NCBI RefSeq assembly: GCF_900104215.1
Contig: NZ_FMXO01000008.1
Span: 1 to 64,000, forward strand
Direction of reading: 5' to 3'
DNA from: Desulfonatronum thiosulfatophilum
Lineage (GTDB): Bacteria > Desulfobacterota > Desulfovibrionia > Desulfovibrionales > Desulfonatronaceae
Length of the DNA stretch: 64,000 nt
In this document: in pieces, positions 27,979 to 35,827 of the stretch
Position numbering within the stretch: the stretch's first letter is position 1
Layout of the letters: the number at the start of each line of letters is the position of its first letter
The notes under the pieces: generated by a model
Database searches by the model: none
What the model saw: only the letters and a program-made list of their open reading frames with translations
Told to the model about the DNA's origin: nothing
Program-made: the position numbers and the translations under genes

Positions 27979-29682
27979 ATGAAATATCTCCCCTCTCAAC
28001 TGCTCACCTTGCTGAACACGAAGCCGGCGAAAAGAGATTTGCGGGTTCTGGTAAAGTTCCTGCTGGTTCTCATTTTGCTGGTGACAACCTACACGATCCT
28101 TTTTCATGTGATCATGGTGCATTATGAAGGTCGAAACTACTCCTGGGTGACCGGCGTCTACTGGACCCTGGTAACGATGTCCACGCTGGGCTTTGGGGAC
28201 ATCGTTTTTCATACTGATCTGGGGATGCTCTTTTCGGTGACGGTCCTGCTCTCCGGGGTTGTGTTTCTTCTGGTGATGCTTCCGTTCACCTTTATTCAGT
28301 TTTTCTATGCGCCGTGGCTGGAATCCTACGCCAAATCGCGCACAATTCGTTCACTGCCCAAGGAGACGGAAGATCACGTGATCATCGTCGGCACGGATGC
28401 CGTTTGCCTGAGCCTGCCGCACAAGCTCAAGCAGCATCAGCGGGATTCTTTTCTGGTCGTCGGAGATCAACCACTTGCAATGGCTCTGCAAGATCAGGGT
28501 TACAAGGTCGTCCACGGCGACCTGGACGACGGCGAAACCTACAAACGGATTCAGGTTGACAAGGCCGCTCTGGTCGTTGTGAACAACAGCGAGGACAAAA
28601 TCAACACCAATATCGTCTACACCCTGCGCGAGTTCTGTGAAACTCCCATCGTGACCAACGCCTCGGACGAGGATTCCGTGGACATCCTGCAACTGGCTGG
28701 CAGTTCGCAAGTCTATCAGTTCACCAAAATGCTTGGTCAATCCCTGGCGCGCAGAGTGCTTGGCGTGAGCATGCAGGCGAACATCATCGGCAGGTTCGAT
28801 GAACTGCTGATTGCCGAAGTTCCGGCCATGCGCAGTTCCCTGGAAGGAAAAACCATTCTGGAGAGCCGACTGCGGGAACTGACCGGAATCACCGTTGCCG
28901 GAGTATGGGAACGCGGCCGTTTCAAGGTGCCGACCCCGGATACCCTGATTACATCTTCCACAGTGCTTGTGCTGGCCGGTTCGGAACAACAGCTGGCCGT
29001 GTATGACGAAATATTCGGAGGAAACTGGAAAAGCGAGGCCCAGGTGCTGATTCTCGGCGGAGGCAGGGTCGGGCGGGCCGCCGCGGATACTCTGAAATCG
29101 CGGGACGTGAACTACCGGATCGTGGAGAAGAATATCCGCGCCGTGCGAAGCGGTTCGGAAGAGTACATCCATGGCAGTGCGGCGGACCTGGATACCCTGC
29201 GCAAGGCGGGCATCGATACGGCCCCCTCAGTCATCGTGACCACCCACGACGACGACATGAACATTTATCTGACCATCTACTGTCGTCGTCTGCGGCCGGA
29301 TATCCAGATCATCACCCGGGCCACGCTGGATCGCAACATTTCCAAACTGCACCGTGCAGGCGCCGACCTGGTGATGTCCTATGCCTCCCTCGGAAGAACC
29401 AGCATCACCAACTACCTGCTTCAGGACAATACATTGATGGTTTCCGAGGGATTGAACATCTTCAAGACCCCGGTTCCCAGGCAATTGACCGGAAAGACGC
29501 TGGAGCAAAGCCGGATCCGTCAAGAAACCGGCTGCAACGTGATCGCCATCGGCCGACAGGGCAAGCTGGACGTCAATCCCGCTCCAGGCAGCTCCATCGC
29601 GAAAGACTCCGAACTGATATTGATCGGCGATGCGGAGTCGGAACTCTGTTTCATGGATTTGTACAACAAGAAAAAGGATTGA
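27979..29682 (+). CDS. Potassium channel with two RCK (TrkA-N/TrkA-C) units
   Basis: 567 residues. The N-terminus is a 2-TM ion-channel pore: TM1 about 22-47, pore loop with selectivity filter S68-TLGFGD-74, TM2 about 81-108. The cytoplasmic part has a first Rossmann RCK domain (EDHVIIVGTDAVCL, about 130-250) followed by a TrkA-C domain (LLIAEVPAMRSSLEGKTI). A second Rossmann domain has a full nucleotide motif (LILGGGRVGRAAAD, about 353-366), and a final TrkA-C domain follows. It probably conducts K+ under control of NAD(H) or nucleotide and ion binding. The filter GFGD differs from the classical GYGD but is seen in many prokaryotic channels. It is divergent from the heme operon, with no cotranscribed partner. 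Confidence 0.92.
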   Translation: MKYLPSQLLTLLNTKPAKRDLRVLVKFLLVLILLVTTYTILFHVIMVHYEGRNYSWVTGVYWTLVTMSTLGFGDIVFHTDLGMLFSVTVLLSGVVFLLVMLPFTFIQFFYAPWLESYAKSRTIRSLPKETEDHVIIVGTDAVCLSLPHKLKQHQRDSFLVVGDQPLAMALQDQGYKVVHGDLDDGETYKRIQVDKAALVVVNNSEDKINTNIVYTLREFCETPIVTNASDEDSVDILQLAGSSQVYQFTKMLGQSLARRVLGVSMQANIIGRFDELLIAEVPAMRSSLEGKTILESRLRELTGITVAGVWERGRFKVPTPDTLITSSTVLVLAGSEQQLAVYDEIFGGNWKSEAQVLILGGGRVGRAAADTLKSRDVNYRIVEKNIRAVRSGSEEYIHGSAADLDTLRKAGIDTAPSVIVTTHDDDMNIYLTIYCRRLRPDIQIITRATLDRNISKLHRAGADLVMSYASLGRTSITNYLLQDNTLMVSEGLNIFKTPVPRQLTGKTLEQSRIRQETGCNVIAIGRQGKLDVNPAPGSSIAKDSELILIGDAESELCFMDLYNKKKD

Positions 29683-29737
29683 CCACAATGCGAACCCCGG
29701 CTCGTCAACCAGTACCAACCCGGTGCAGGAGTCGCTT

Positions 29738-30208
29738 CTAGTCGCGCAATGTCGCCGTCAGGCGGAGAGGTTTGCGGAGAAGATCCAGGGCGTCGAGGAT
29801 GGAACGGCACACAACATCCGCCGCGTTCAGGGTCTGCGTGGCCGATCCTTCGTCCTGGAGCAGGGCGATGCCCAAGGCGGCCTTTTGCAGCATCAAGGCG
29901 TCATTGCGCCCGTTGCCCACGGCCACGCTGCCGGACGGTTTGAACGATTCCAGATAATCCGCCTTTGCCTTGGCCTGATCCATGTCCGGAATGATCAGCA
30001 AATCACAAGGCGTTTCCCCCAACTCTTCCCGCACGCTGCCGAAGGTGTCCGCCGTGAGGACATGGATTTCCAGGGATACGGCCAGTTCCTGCAACCGTTC
30101 CCGGACTCCGGGCAGAACTTTTCCGTCCAGGGCCAGGGTTCCGTTGTAGTCCAGAAACAGGTGGTCAAGGTGGAGTGTTTTCCAGCCGGGGATGTCTATG
30201 CTCAGCAT
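29738..30208 (-). CDS. HAD-superfamily hydrolase, P-type-ATPase P-domain-like
   Basis: 156 residues forming a small cap-less HAD fold. Motif I is DYNGTLALDG, with Asn where phosphatases usually have the second Asp. Motif II is VLTADT and motif IV GNGRNDALML. The Asp-Asn-Gly-Thr form resembles soluble proteins related to the P domain of P-type ATPases rather than classical phosphatases. The substrate is unknown. It starts 9 bases downstream of the RelE-like gene and is probably cotranscribed with it. It converges with the K+ channel gene. The functional link between these two is unclear. Confidence 0.85.
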   Translation of the reverse strand: MLSIDIPGWKTLHLDHLFLDYNGTLALDGKVLPGVRERLQELAVSLEIHVLTADTFGSVREELGETPCDLLIIPDMDQAKAKADYLESFKPSGSVAVGNGRNDALMLQKAALGIALLQDEGSATQTLNAADVVCRSILDALDLLRKPLRLTATLRD

Positions 30209-30217
30209 GATGTTTTC

Positions 30218-30751
30218 TTAAAGGCATTGTTCAAGGTTCAATGATTTTCTCGGCTGATTGCAAATGCCTCGAAAAATTTCCTGGAGAGTTTTCTGGTCGA
30301 TAAATTCGTGCAGCGGCTTGTCGATGTCATGCATGAAATCCGGTTTCTCATGATTTTCGCATATTGACGATTCCGAAAGCCGTTCCGCGGCCGGCTCCAA
30401 GGCCGGAACAACCTCCCCCGCGGCGAGATCCGGCCGGATCCCGGCATTGTTTCTGATCCAGTGATCCGTTTCGTTGTGCGTACCCAGAAACAGGATGACG
30501 AACAAGCCTTCCTTTTTTGTCAGCACCAGCCGGTATCCGCTGACCAGATTGAACTTGAAGCAGTTTTGGATCCTGGCGTCCCCGTATTGGGTCAGTTTGC
30601 TGCACAGTCTCTGATCCATTTGATCGCTGTCCGCCAATTCCTGGATGACGGCCTCGGCCTGACGCACGGCAATGCCGGCCCTACCTCCGGCCTTGCGCAT
30701 TTTGTTCATTTTCTTGTGAAACTGTACCGGATCGTACACAATGGCCGCCAT
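30218..30751 (-). CDS. RelE/ParE-like protein with C-terminal extension
   Basis: 177 residues from ATG 30751, with GGAGG 8 bases upstream. Residues about 60-105 (IQNCFKFNLVSGYRLVL, LFVILFLGTHNETDHWIRNN) have the pattern of RelE/HigB/ParE-type toxins, where a strand-turn with GYRL(V/I) and a final GTHDE-x-D-x-W-L are typical. The first 50 residues form two predicted helices. About 70 hydrophilic residues follow the toxin-like core, which is unusual because such toxins normally end there. No antitoxin-sized gene is adjacent; the downstream neighbour encodes a HAD protein. It may be a solitary RNase-like domain, a fused toxin with its own inhibitory tail, or a degraded system. Function is inferred from the core only. 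Confidence 0.65.
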   Translation of the reverse strand: MAAIVYDPVQFHKKMNKMRKAGGRAGIAVRQAEAVIQELADSDQMDQRLCSKLTQYGDARIQNCFKFNLVSGYRLVLTKKEGLFVILFLGTHNETDHWIRNNAGIRPDLAAGEVVPALEPAAERLSESSICENHEKPDFMHDIDKPLHEFIDQKTLQEIFRGICNQPRKSLNLEQCL

Positions 30752-30844
30752 GCTCATACCCTCCACTACAAGAACACAAATGGTTCACAATCAATATAAA
30801 CGATGTCTAGGTCGGTCATCCAGACGATAAGCGATATTAGAGGA

Positions 30845-30869
30845 CGGAGGGATCGATGAGATCCCTCCG
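30845..30869 (-). terminator. Hairpin downstream of the hydrogenase genes
   Basis: A perfect 10-base stem, CGGAGGGATC / GATCCCTCCG, with a 5-base loop lies 59 bases after the large-subunit stop. There is no strong T run on either strand, so it is either a weak terminator or an mRNA-stabilising 3' hairpin. Confidence 0.5.
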
Positions 30870-30927
30870 CTTTCATACGTGATATGCCGGGTCGAATTCC
30901 GGAACACGGCTCATGACGTGGTAGTGC

Positions 30928-32628
30928 CTACAGGATCTTGAACTCATGAACCTGGTTGGTCCTGGAGTCGATGACGTGCACGCCGCAGGCGATGCAGGGA
31001 TCGAAGGAGTGCACGGTGCGCAAGAGTTCCACGGGGCGCTTCGGGTCGGCGATGGGCGTGTCGATCAGCGCCTCTTCCACCGGTCCGAGCTTGCCCTTGT
31101 CGCAACGCGGTCCCAGGTTCCAGGTGGATGGCACCACCAGTTGGAAGTTCTCGATCTTGCCGCCCTTGATCTTGATCCAGTGGCTCAGGGCGCCGCGGGA
31201 AACATCCGCAAAACCGACGCCTTCAGCTTCATCCGGCATTTCATGATCTACGACGAGCTTGGTGTTGCCGCTCTTCACATTTTCCACCAGTTCATCCAGC
31301 CAGTCTTCGTTCTTCTGGGCAACGGTCAGAGCCTTGATGCCGCGGGCCGCGGTCCGACCCAGGGTGGAATGCAGAGCCTCGGGGCCCACGCCGAGATGGT
31401 TGAGGACCATGTCCACGGCGGCCTTTGTCTCCGGATGTCCCTTGGCGTAAGCCACAAGCACGGAGGCCAGGGGGCCGACTTCCATGGGTTCGTCCATGTA
31501 ACGGGGTGCTTTCGACCAGGAATAGCGCTGCTTGTCGTCCAGACTGGTATACTTGGGTTCGGTTACGCCGTCGTACGGATGGCGTGCCTGCGTGCCTTCG
31601 TACCAGCTGGCGGCCACATGTTCATAGATGGCGTTCGGATCAACCTTCTGAACGTTGGCCAGGTCGCGGTTCATGATCACCCCCGGAGGCAGCCAACGAC
31701 TTTCCAGATCCCGTTCGTTCTTCGGGAACTCACCAAAGCTCAGGTAGTTCGTGCATCCGCCGATGCCGGCCCAGTCCTTGTAATAGGAGGCAATGGCCAA
31801 CAAGTCCGGGATATAGACCTGTTCGATGAACTGGCGGGTCTCCCGGTACAGGCCGCGGTATTCCTCAAGGCGTTCCGGCCGCAGGGCATCGTAACAGGTC
31901 ACGCCGCCGCTGATGGTGAACTGGGTGTGCGGTACCTTCCCGCCGAATACGGCCATGGCGCGGGAAGCCTTGATCTGAAAACCCAATGCTTCCAGATAAT
32001 GGGCCGTGCCGATGAGATTCACCTCGGGCGGGAGATAGTAGGCCGGGTGGCCGCCCAGGAAGTCGGCATTGGTGAAGATTCCGAGTTGTCCCTGTTCGAC
32101 GAAAGCCGCCAGTCTGGTCTGCACGGCCTTGAGGTCGTCGGCGGAAGTGGGGCGGGGGGAGATGTTGTTGGCGATCTTGGCGGCCTGGATCGGATCAGCT
32201 TGCAAGGCACTGGTCACATCCACCCAGTCCAGGGCATGCAGGACATAGAAATGGATGAGATGGTCGACCATGAACTGGGATGCGAGCACCAGATTCCGGA
32301 TGAGCCTGGCATTGTCCGGGATTTCCACGCCCACGGCATCATCCAGGCAGCGGACGGATGCCAGGGCATGGGTGTAGGTGCAGACGCCGCAGGCGCGCTG
32401 CGTGAAGTGCTGCGCGTCTCGAGGGTCGCGTCCTTTAAGGATGGTTTCCAGTCCGCGGTACAACTGGGAGCTGGAACGGGCATTCACGACCTTGCCGTTG
32501 TCGACTTCCACTTCCAGACGCAAATGTCCCTCGATTCGGGTCAAGGGATCAACGACAATGGGTCCGGAATAGGTGCTTTGGGGTGTTGCCGCAACAACCG
32601 GCGCGGCTTGTGGCTTACAGCCTGACAT
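30928..32628 (-). CDS. hynA: [NiFe] hydrogenase large subunit
   Basis: 566-residue catalytic subunit of a periplasmic group 1 type uptake hydrogenase. The nickel ligands are present: RACGVCTYTH near the N-terminus and DPCIACGVH near the C-terminus. The latter is followed by a 15-residue tail (VIDSRTN to the end) that a maturation protease should remove after the His. Both C-terminal ligands are Cys, so it is not a NiFeSe enzyme. The N-terminus has a short Ala/Pro/Gln stretch before the conserved VVDPLTRIEGH. It starts 2 bases after the small-subunit stop, with GGGAGG upstream. Export would ride with the Tat signal of the small subunit. No maturation protease gene follows here. Confidence 0.96.
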   Translation of the reverse strand: MSGCKPQAAPVVAATPQSTYSGPIVVDPLTRIEGHLRLEVEVDNGKVVNARSSSQLYRGLETILKGRDPRDAQHFTQRACGVCTYTHALASVRCLDDAVGVEIPDNARLIRNLVLASQFMVDHLIHFYVLHALDWVDVTSALQADPIQAAKIANNISPRPTSADDLKAVQTRLAAFVEQGQLGIFTNADFLGGHPAYYLPPEVNLIGTAHYLEALGFQIKASRAMAVFGGKVPHTQFTISGGVTCYDALRPERLEEYRGLYRETRQFIEQVYIPDLLAIASYYKDWAGIGGCTNYLSFGEFPKNERDLESRWLPPGVIMNRDLANVQKVDPNAIYEHVAASWYEGTQARHPYDGVTEPKYTSLDDKQRYSWSKAPRYMDEPMEVGPLASVLVAYAKGHPETKAAVDMVLNHLGVGPEALHSTLGRTAARGIKALTVAQKNEDWLDELVENVKSGNTKLVVDHEMPDEAEGVGFADVSRGALSHWIKIKGGKIENFQLVVPSTWNLGPRCDKGKLGPVEEALIDTPIADPKRPVELLRTVHSFDPCIACGVHVIDSRTNQVHEFKIL

Positions 32629-32630
32629 AT

Positions 32631-33635
32631 TTATGACCTCCCTCTTTTGTTGTTTGAATTATCAGAGACGAAGCTAAAAGTCGGCTCATAGAATGGGCTC
32701 AATTGATCCCAGAACTTCGGCTCGCTGCAACCGATGCACGGGTGACCGGCTTCCACGGGCCAGTTCGTCTCGTTGAATTTGATCTTGGGGCAGTTGTTGT
32801 ACGTATCCGGACCCTTGCAGCCTACTTCGTACAGACACCAACCGTTTCGCGCCTCTTCGGAATCAAAGGACATGGCGAACTCGTAGTTGTAGAAGTGGTC
32901 CAGACGTTCGCACAGTTCGTGAACGGATTCGCCGAAGAACATTCGCGGACGGTTCAGGGAATCCAGCGCCGGCATGCCTTCGGTCAGCAAATGGACCACA
33001 GTGCCGACGAAGTTGTAAGGGTTGGGCGGACAGCCGGCCACGTTGATTGCCTGCACCGGCAGGTTGAGGTGTTTCATCAGTTCGTTTACGCCCATGGACT
33101 CAGTGGGATTGGGGTGAGCCGCCTGGATGCCGCCGAAGTTCGCGCATGCGCCGATGGCGATCACGGCCTTGGCCTTGGGCAGATATTTCTCGGCCATCTC
33201 CAGCATGGTATGTCCGCCGACCATGCCATAGACTCCATTGTCCTTGGTGGGGATGGCGCCTTCGACTACGGCGATGAATCCATGGGGCGAGGTTACGGCC
33301 TGATGCAGGGCGTCTTCCGCTGCGTCGCCGGCCGCGGCCATCAATGTTTCATGATAATCCATCGAGATGGTGTCCAGGAGCAGTTCGTCGATATAGGGGT
33401 TGACCGTACGAACCACGGCCATGGAGCAACCGGTGCATTCCGCAAAATGGAAGTAGACCACGGATGGCCTGCGAGGATTGGTGAGCGCCGCCGCCACCTG
33501 CTTGGCAAACGAGGCCTCCATGCCCATGACCGCAGCGACAGTAGCGCAAAACTTCATGAAATCTCGCCGATTCACGCCGCGGTTTTCGAGCCGTTCAACG
33601 GCTCCTTCCTTTGCCAAGCCGACACTGATTTTCAT
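32631..33635 (-). CDS. hynB: [NiFe] hydrogenase small subunit, Tat-exported
   Basis: 334 residues. The N-terminus is a twin-arginine signal with RRDFMKF at residues 23-29, followed by a moderately hydrophobic stretch ending near AAA-50. Cysteines for the proximal cluster are in [17 protein letters not shown] and AGCPPNP. The medial and distal cluster ligands are in [17 protein letters not shown] and [13 protein letters not shown]. There is no C-terminal membrane anchor, so the enzyme should be soluble in the periplasm, as in Desulfovibrio HynAB, passing electrons to cytochrome c3. The start has ACGGAGGTAAATT directly before it. It is the first gene of the two-gene operon. Confidence 0.96.
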   Translation of the reverse strand: MKISVGLAKEGAVERLENRGVNRRDFMKFCATVAAVMGMEASFAKQVAAALTNPRRPSVVYFHFAECTGCSMAVVRTVNPYIDELLLDTISMDYHETLMAAAGDAAEDALHQAVTSPHGFIAVVEGAIPTKDNGVYGMVGGHTMLEMAEKYLPKAKAVIAIGACANFGGIQAAHPNPTESMGVNELMKHLNLPVQAINVAGCPPNPYNFVGTVVHLLTEGMPALDSLNRPRMFFGESVHELCERLDHFYNYEFAMSFDSEEARNGWCLYEVGCKGPDTYNNCPKIKFNETNWPVEAGHPCIGCSEPKFWDQLSPFYEPTFSFVSDNSNNKRGRS

Positions 33636-34199
33636 AATTTACCTCCGTCTAAAGAGTTGATCGAGTCTCACTCCAATTCCTGTATTGATAAATGACGATC
33701 TCTTGGAGCAAATATATGAGTTTACGAACACTGCGAGGCATTCGCCTAAATGATCCAGCAGTACGACTCGAGATGGGACATCCTTCCAACAATTGATCCA
33801 GGTTGGGAGTGGTCCCGCCCTGATGGCAAGGTTATCTTTTTGAGGACTTCAATGATTTGAAATATGAGGCCATAAGTTTGGACTTGTTAAATTTGTAACA
33901 AGTGACAAGATGATTTCGCGTAATACTCCACTTGTGCCATTTTCTGCGTAAATATTGTTTCTGGTTAAACTTATTTCACGCTGAAATGTCAAATAGATTA
34001 AATGAATGCATTCCCATGACCTTGATAGAGGATTTCTGTAGAACCGGACCGAACACCGCACCAATCAGAGGTCCCCGCAGTGTTCCGGGCAGTTGGGGGG
34101 GCGTAACCGTGTTCGGGGCAGGGGATTGCTATTGGGATATCTTTCAGCGAATATTATTTGTTTGACTACAATATTGACCGAATACGACGAGGAGACGAA
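33636..34199. other. Intergenic region between divergent hydrogenase operon and pepA
   Basis: 564 bases, AT-richer than the flanking genes, with no supportable ORF. It contains an inverted repeat CTTGTT-aaatttgt-AACAAG at 33883-33902 with an overlapping TTGTaacaagtgACAA, which could be a regulator site. No sigma-70 or sigma-54 promoter could be assigned with confidence. Confidence 0.45.
33883..33902. promoter_or_regulatory. Inverted repeat, possible operator
   Basis: Perfect 6-base arms (CTTGTT / AACAAG) around 8 A/T-rich bases lie about 250 bases upstream of hynB and about 300 upstream of pepA. The regulator is unknown. The distance to either gene makes this tentative. Confidence 0.25.
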
Positions 34200-35756
34200 A
34201 TGGAAATTACATTGCACGTACAAGGCGTCCACAATTGTGAGGCGCTTGTTTTTTTTGCTTTTGAAAAGGAAGGCGAGATGATGCCCGCGTTCAAGACCTG
34301 GTTGGGCGAAAAGGGCGCGTGGCTGGCTGAGAATCCATTGTTGATCGGTTTTTCCGGGCGCAAGAAATCCGTGCGTTATTTTTTTTCTCCGACGGGCACC
34401 GAAAGTCCGATGGTGATTCTGGTGGGATTGGGCAAGCGTGATGTATTCATGGTTCGGGAACTGCGTCAGGCCGTTGCCGCGGCCATGGGCTGCGCCGCGG
34501 ATCTGGAATTAAAGTGTCTTGGCCTGGATGTTGCCGTTCTGGCCGACACAGGGCTGGAAGCGACCCTGGCTGTGGAAGAGGCGATATGTGCCGTCGAAAC
34601 GGCAGCCTACAAATTCGAAAGGCTGAAGACCAATGACAACGGCCCGAAAAAGAATCCCACGGAATTTCGACTCATTGCAGCGGCCGAATCAGAAGCGAAT
34701 CTTCGCGGATCCATGGACAAGGCCAGGGCTGTCGGGATGGGGCTGCGTCTGACCCGCGACCTAGTGAACATGCCTTCCAATCTGGCTACGCCGGAGTATC
34801 TGGCGACAGCGGCCCGGGAAACGGCAAAGCGCCATGATTTCGGGATCGAGGTGCTCGAGGCGGATGAAATCGAGGCCCTGGGCATGGGTGCTTTTGCGGC
34901 TGTTTTTCAGGCCAGACGGGAACAAGCCCGGTTGATCATCCTGGATACGCATCCGGACCAGGGAGCAGAAAGCCAAAGCCGGACTGAAGCCGCGGAAGCG
35001 GACAAGCCCCTGGTGGTCATCGGCAAGGGCATCACTTTCGACACCGGCGGCATTTCCCTCAAACCCAGCCAGGGCATGGAGGAGATGAAGGGCGATATGG
35101 CCGGGGCCGCCGCGGTGATCGGTTTTTTTGAGGCCTACGGGCAATTGAAGTCCCGGCGGCGCGTGGTGGGGATCATTCCATGTACGGAAAACCTCACTGG
35201 TTCACGGGCCATCAAACCCGGAGAGGTGGTCAAGACCTTTTCCGGCAAGAGCGTGGAGATCGTGAACACGGATGCCGAGGGGCGGCTGCTGCTGTGTGAT
35301 GTGTTGAGCTATGCCGGAAAATACGATCCGCACGGCATTGTGGACTTGGCCACTCTGACCGGCGCCATGGTCGTGGCCCTGGGACCGCAGATCGCCGGAG
35401 CATTCACCCCCCAGAAGTCTCTCTCCGCCCTGATCCGCGAAATCGGAGAGCGGGTCGGCGAACCCTGCTGGCCCATGCCGTTATGGGAAGGATATCAGGA
35501 GGAACTCAAGAGTGAAGTGGCGGATCTGAAGAACGTCGGCAGCCGGGAGGGCGGCGCCATCCATGCGGCCATGTTCCTGCAGCGCTTCGTTCCGAAGAAC
35601 ACGCCTTGGATTCACGTGGACATTGCCGGTCCGGCCTATTCAAAGAAGAAAACAGACTTGGGCATTTCCGGCGGCACCGGCTTCGGCGTGCGAACGCTGC
35701 TGGAACTGGTTCAGGAGTGGCCCGAGAATTTTATCGACGATGGAGAGCGGAGTTAA
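34200..35756 (+). CDS. pepA: Leucyl aminopeptidase (M17)
   Basis: 518-residue cytosolic aminopeptidase with two catalytic metals. The start ATG 34200 is preceded by GAGGAGA at good spacing. The M17 signature NTDAEGRL is present. Metal ligands and the catalytic Lys lie in VIGKGITFDTGGISLKP, with further ligands in GDMAGAAAV. The N-terminal regulatory domain (about 1-170) is divergent, as usual, and the catalytic domain spans about 180-505. It releases N-terminal residues from peptides. PepA can also bind DNA in XerCD recombination in some bacteria, but nothing here indicates that. It lies divergent from hynB and just before the radical SAM gene. Confidence 0.95.
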   Translation: MEITLHVQGVHNCEALVFFAFEKEGEMMPAFKTWLGEKGAWLAENPLLIGFSGRKKSVRYFFSPTGTESPMVILVGLGKRDVFMVRELRQAVAAAMGCAADLELKCLGLDVAVLADTGLEATLAVEEAICAVETAAYKFERLKTNDNGPKKNPTEFRLIAAAESEANLRGSMDKARAVGMGLRLTRDLVNMPSNLATPEYLATAARETAKRHDFGIEVLEADEIEALGMGAFAAVFQARREQARLIILDTHPDQGAESQSRTEAAEADKPLVVIGKGITFDTGGISLKPSQGMEEMKGDMAGAAAVIGFFEAYGQLKSRRRVVGIIPCTENLTGSRAIKPGEVVKTFSGKSVEIVNTDAEGRLLLCDVLSYAGKYDPHGIVDLATLTGAMVVALGPQIAGAFTPQKSLSALIREIGERVGEPCWPMPLWEGYQEELKSEVADLKNVGSREGGAIHAAMFLQRFVPKNTPWIHVDIAGPAYSKKKTDLGISGGTGFGVRTLLELVQEWPENFIDDGERS

Positions 35757-35827
35757 CTTTGTCCGGTGAAATTCCGTTTGCCTTGCATCGCTAGAATTTT
35801 TGGTGAGGACCGCAAGATGCTTGCAAC

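Noticed and set aside
30928-32628. NiFeSe hydrogenase
   Set aside because: The C-terminal metal-binding motif has Cys at both positions and there is no in-frame TGA at the expected selenocysteine site.
33932-34165. Candidate RiPP precursor near the radical SAM enzyme
   Set aside because: The frame has no ribosome site and no leader-peptide features, and it is separated from the enzyme by pepA.
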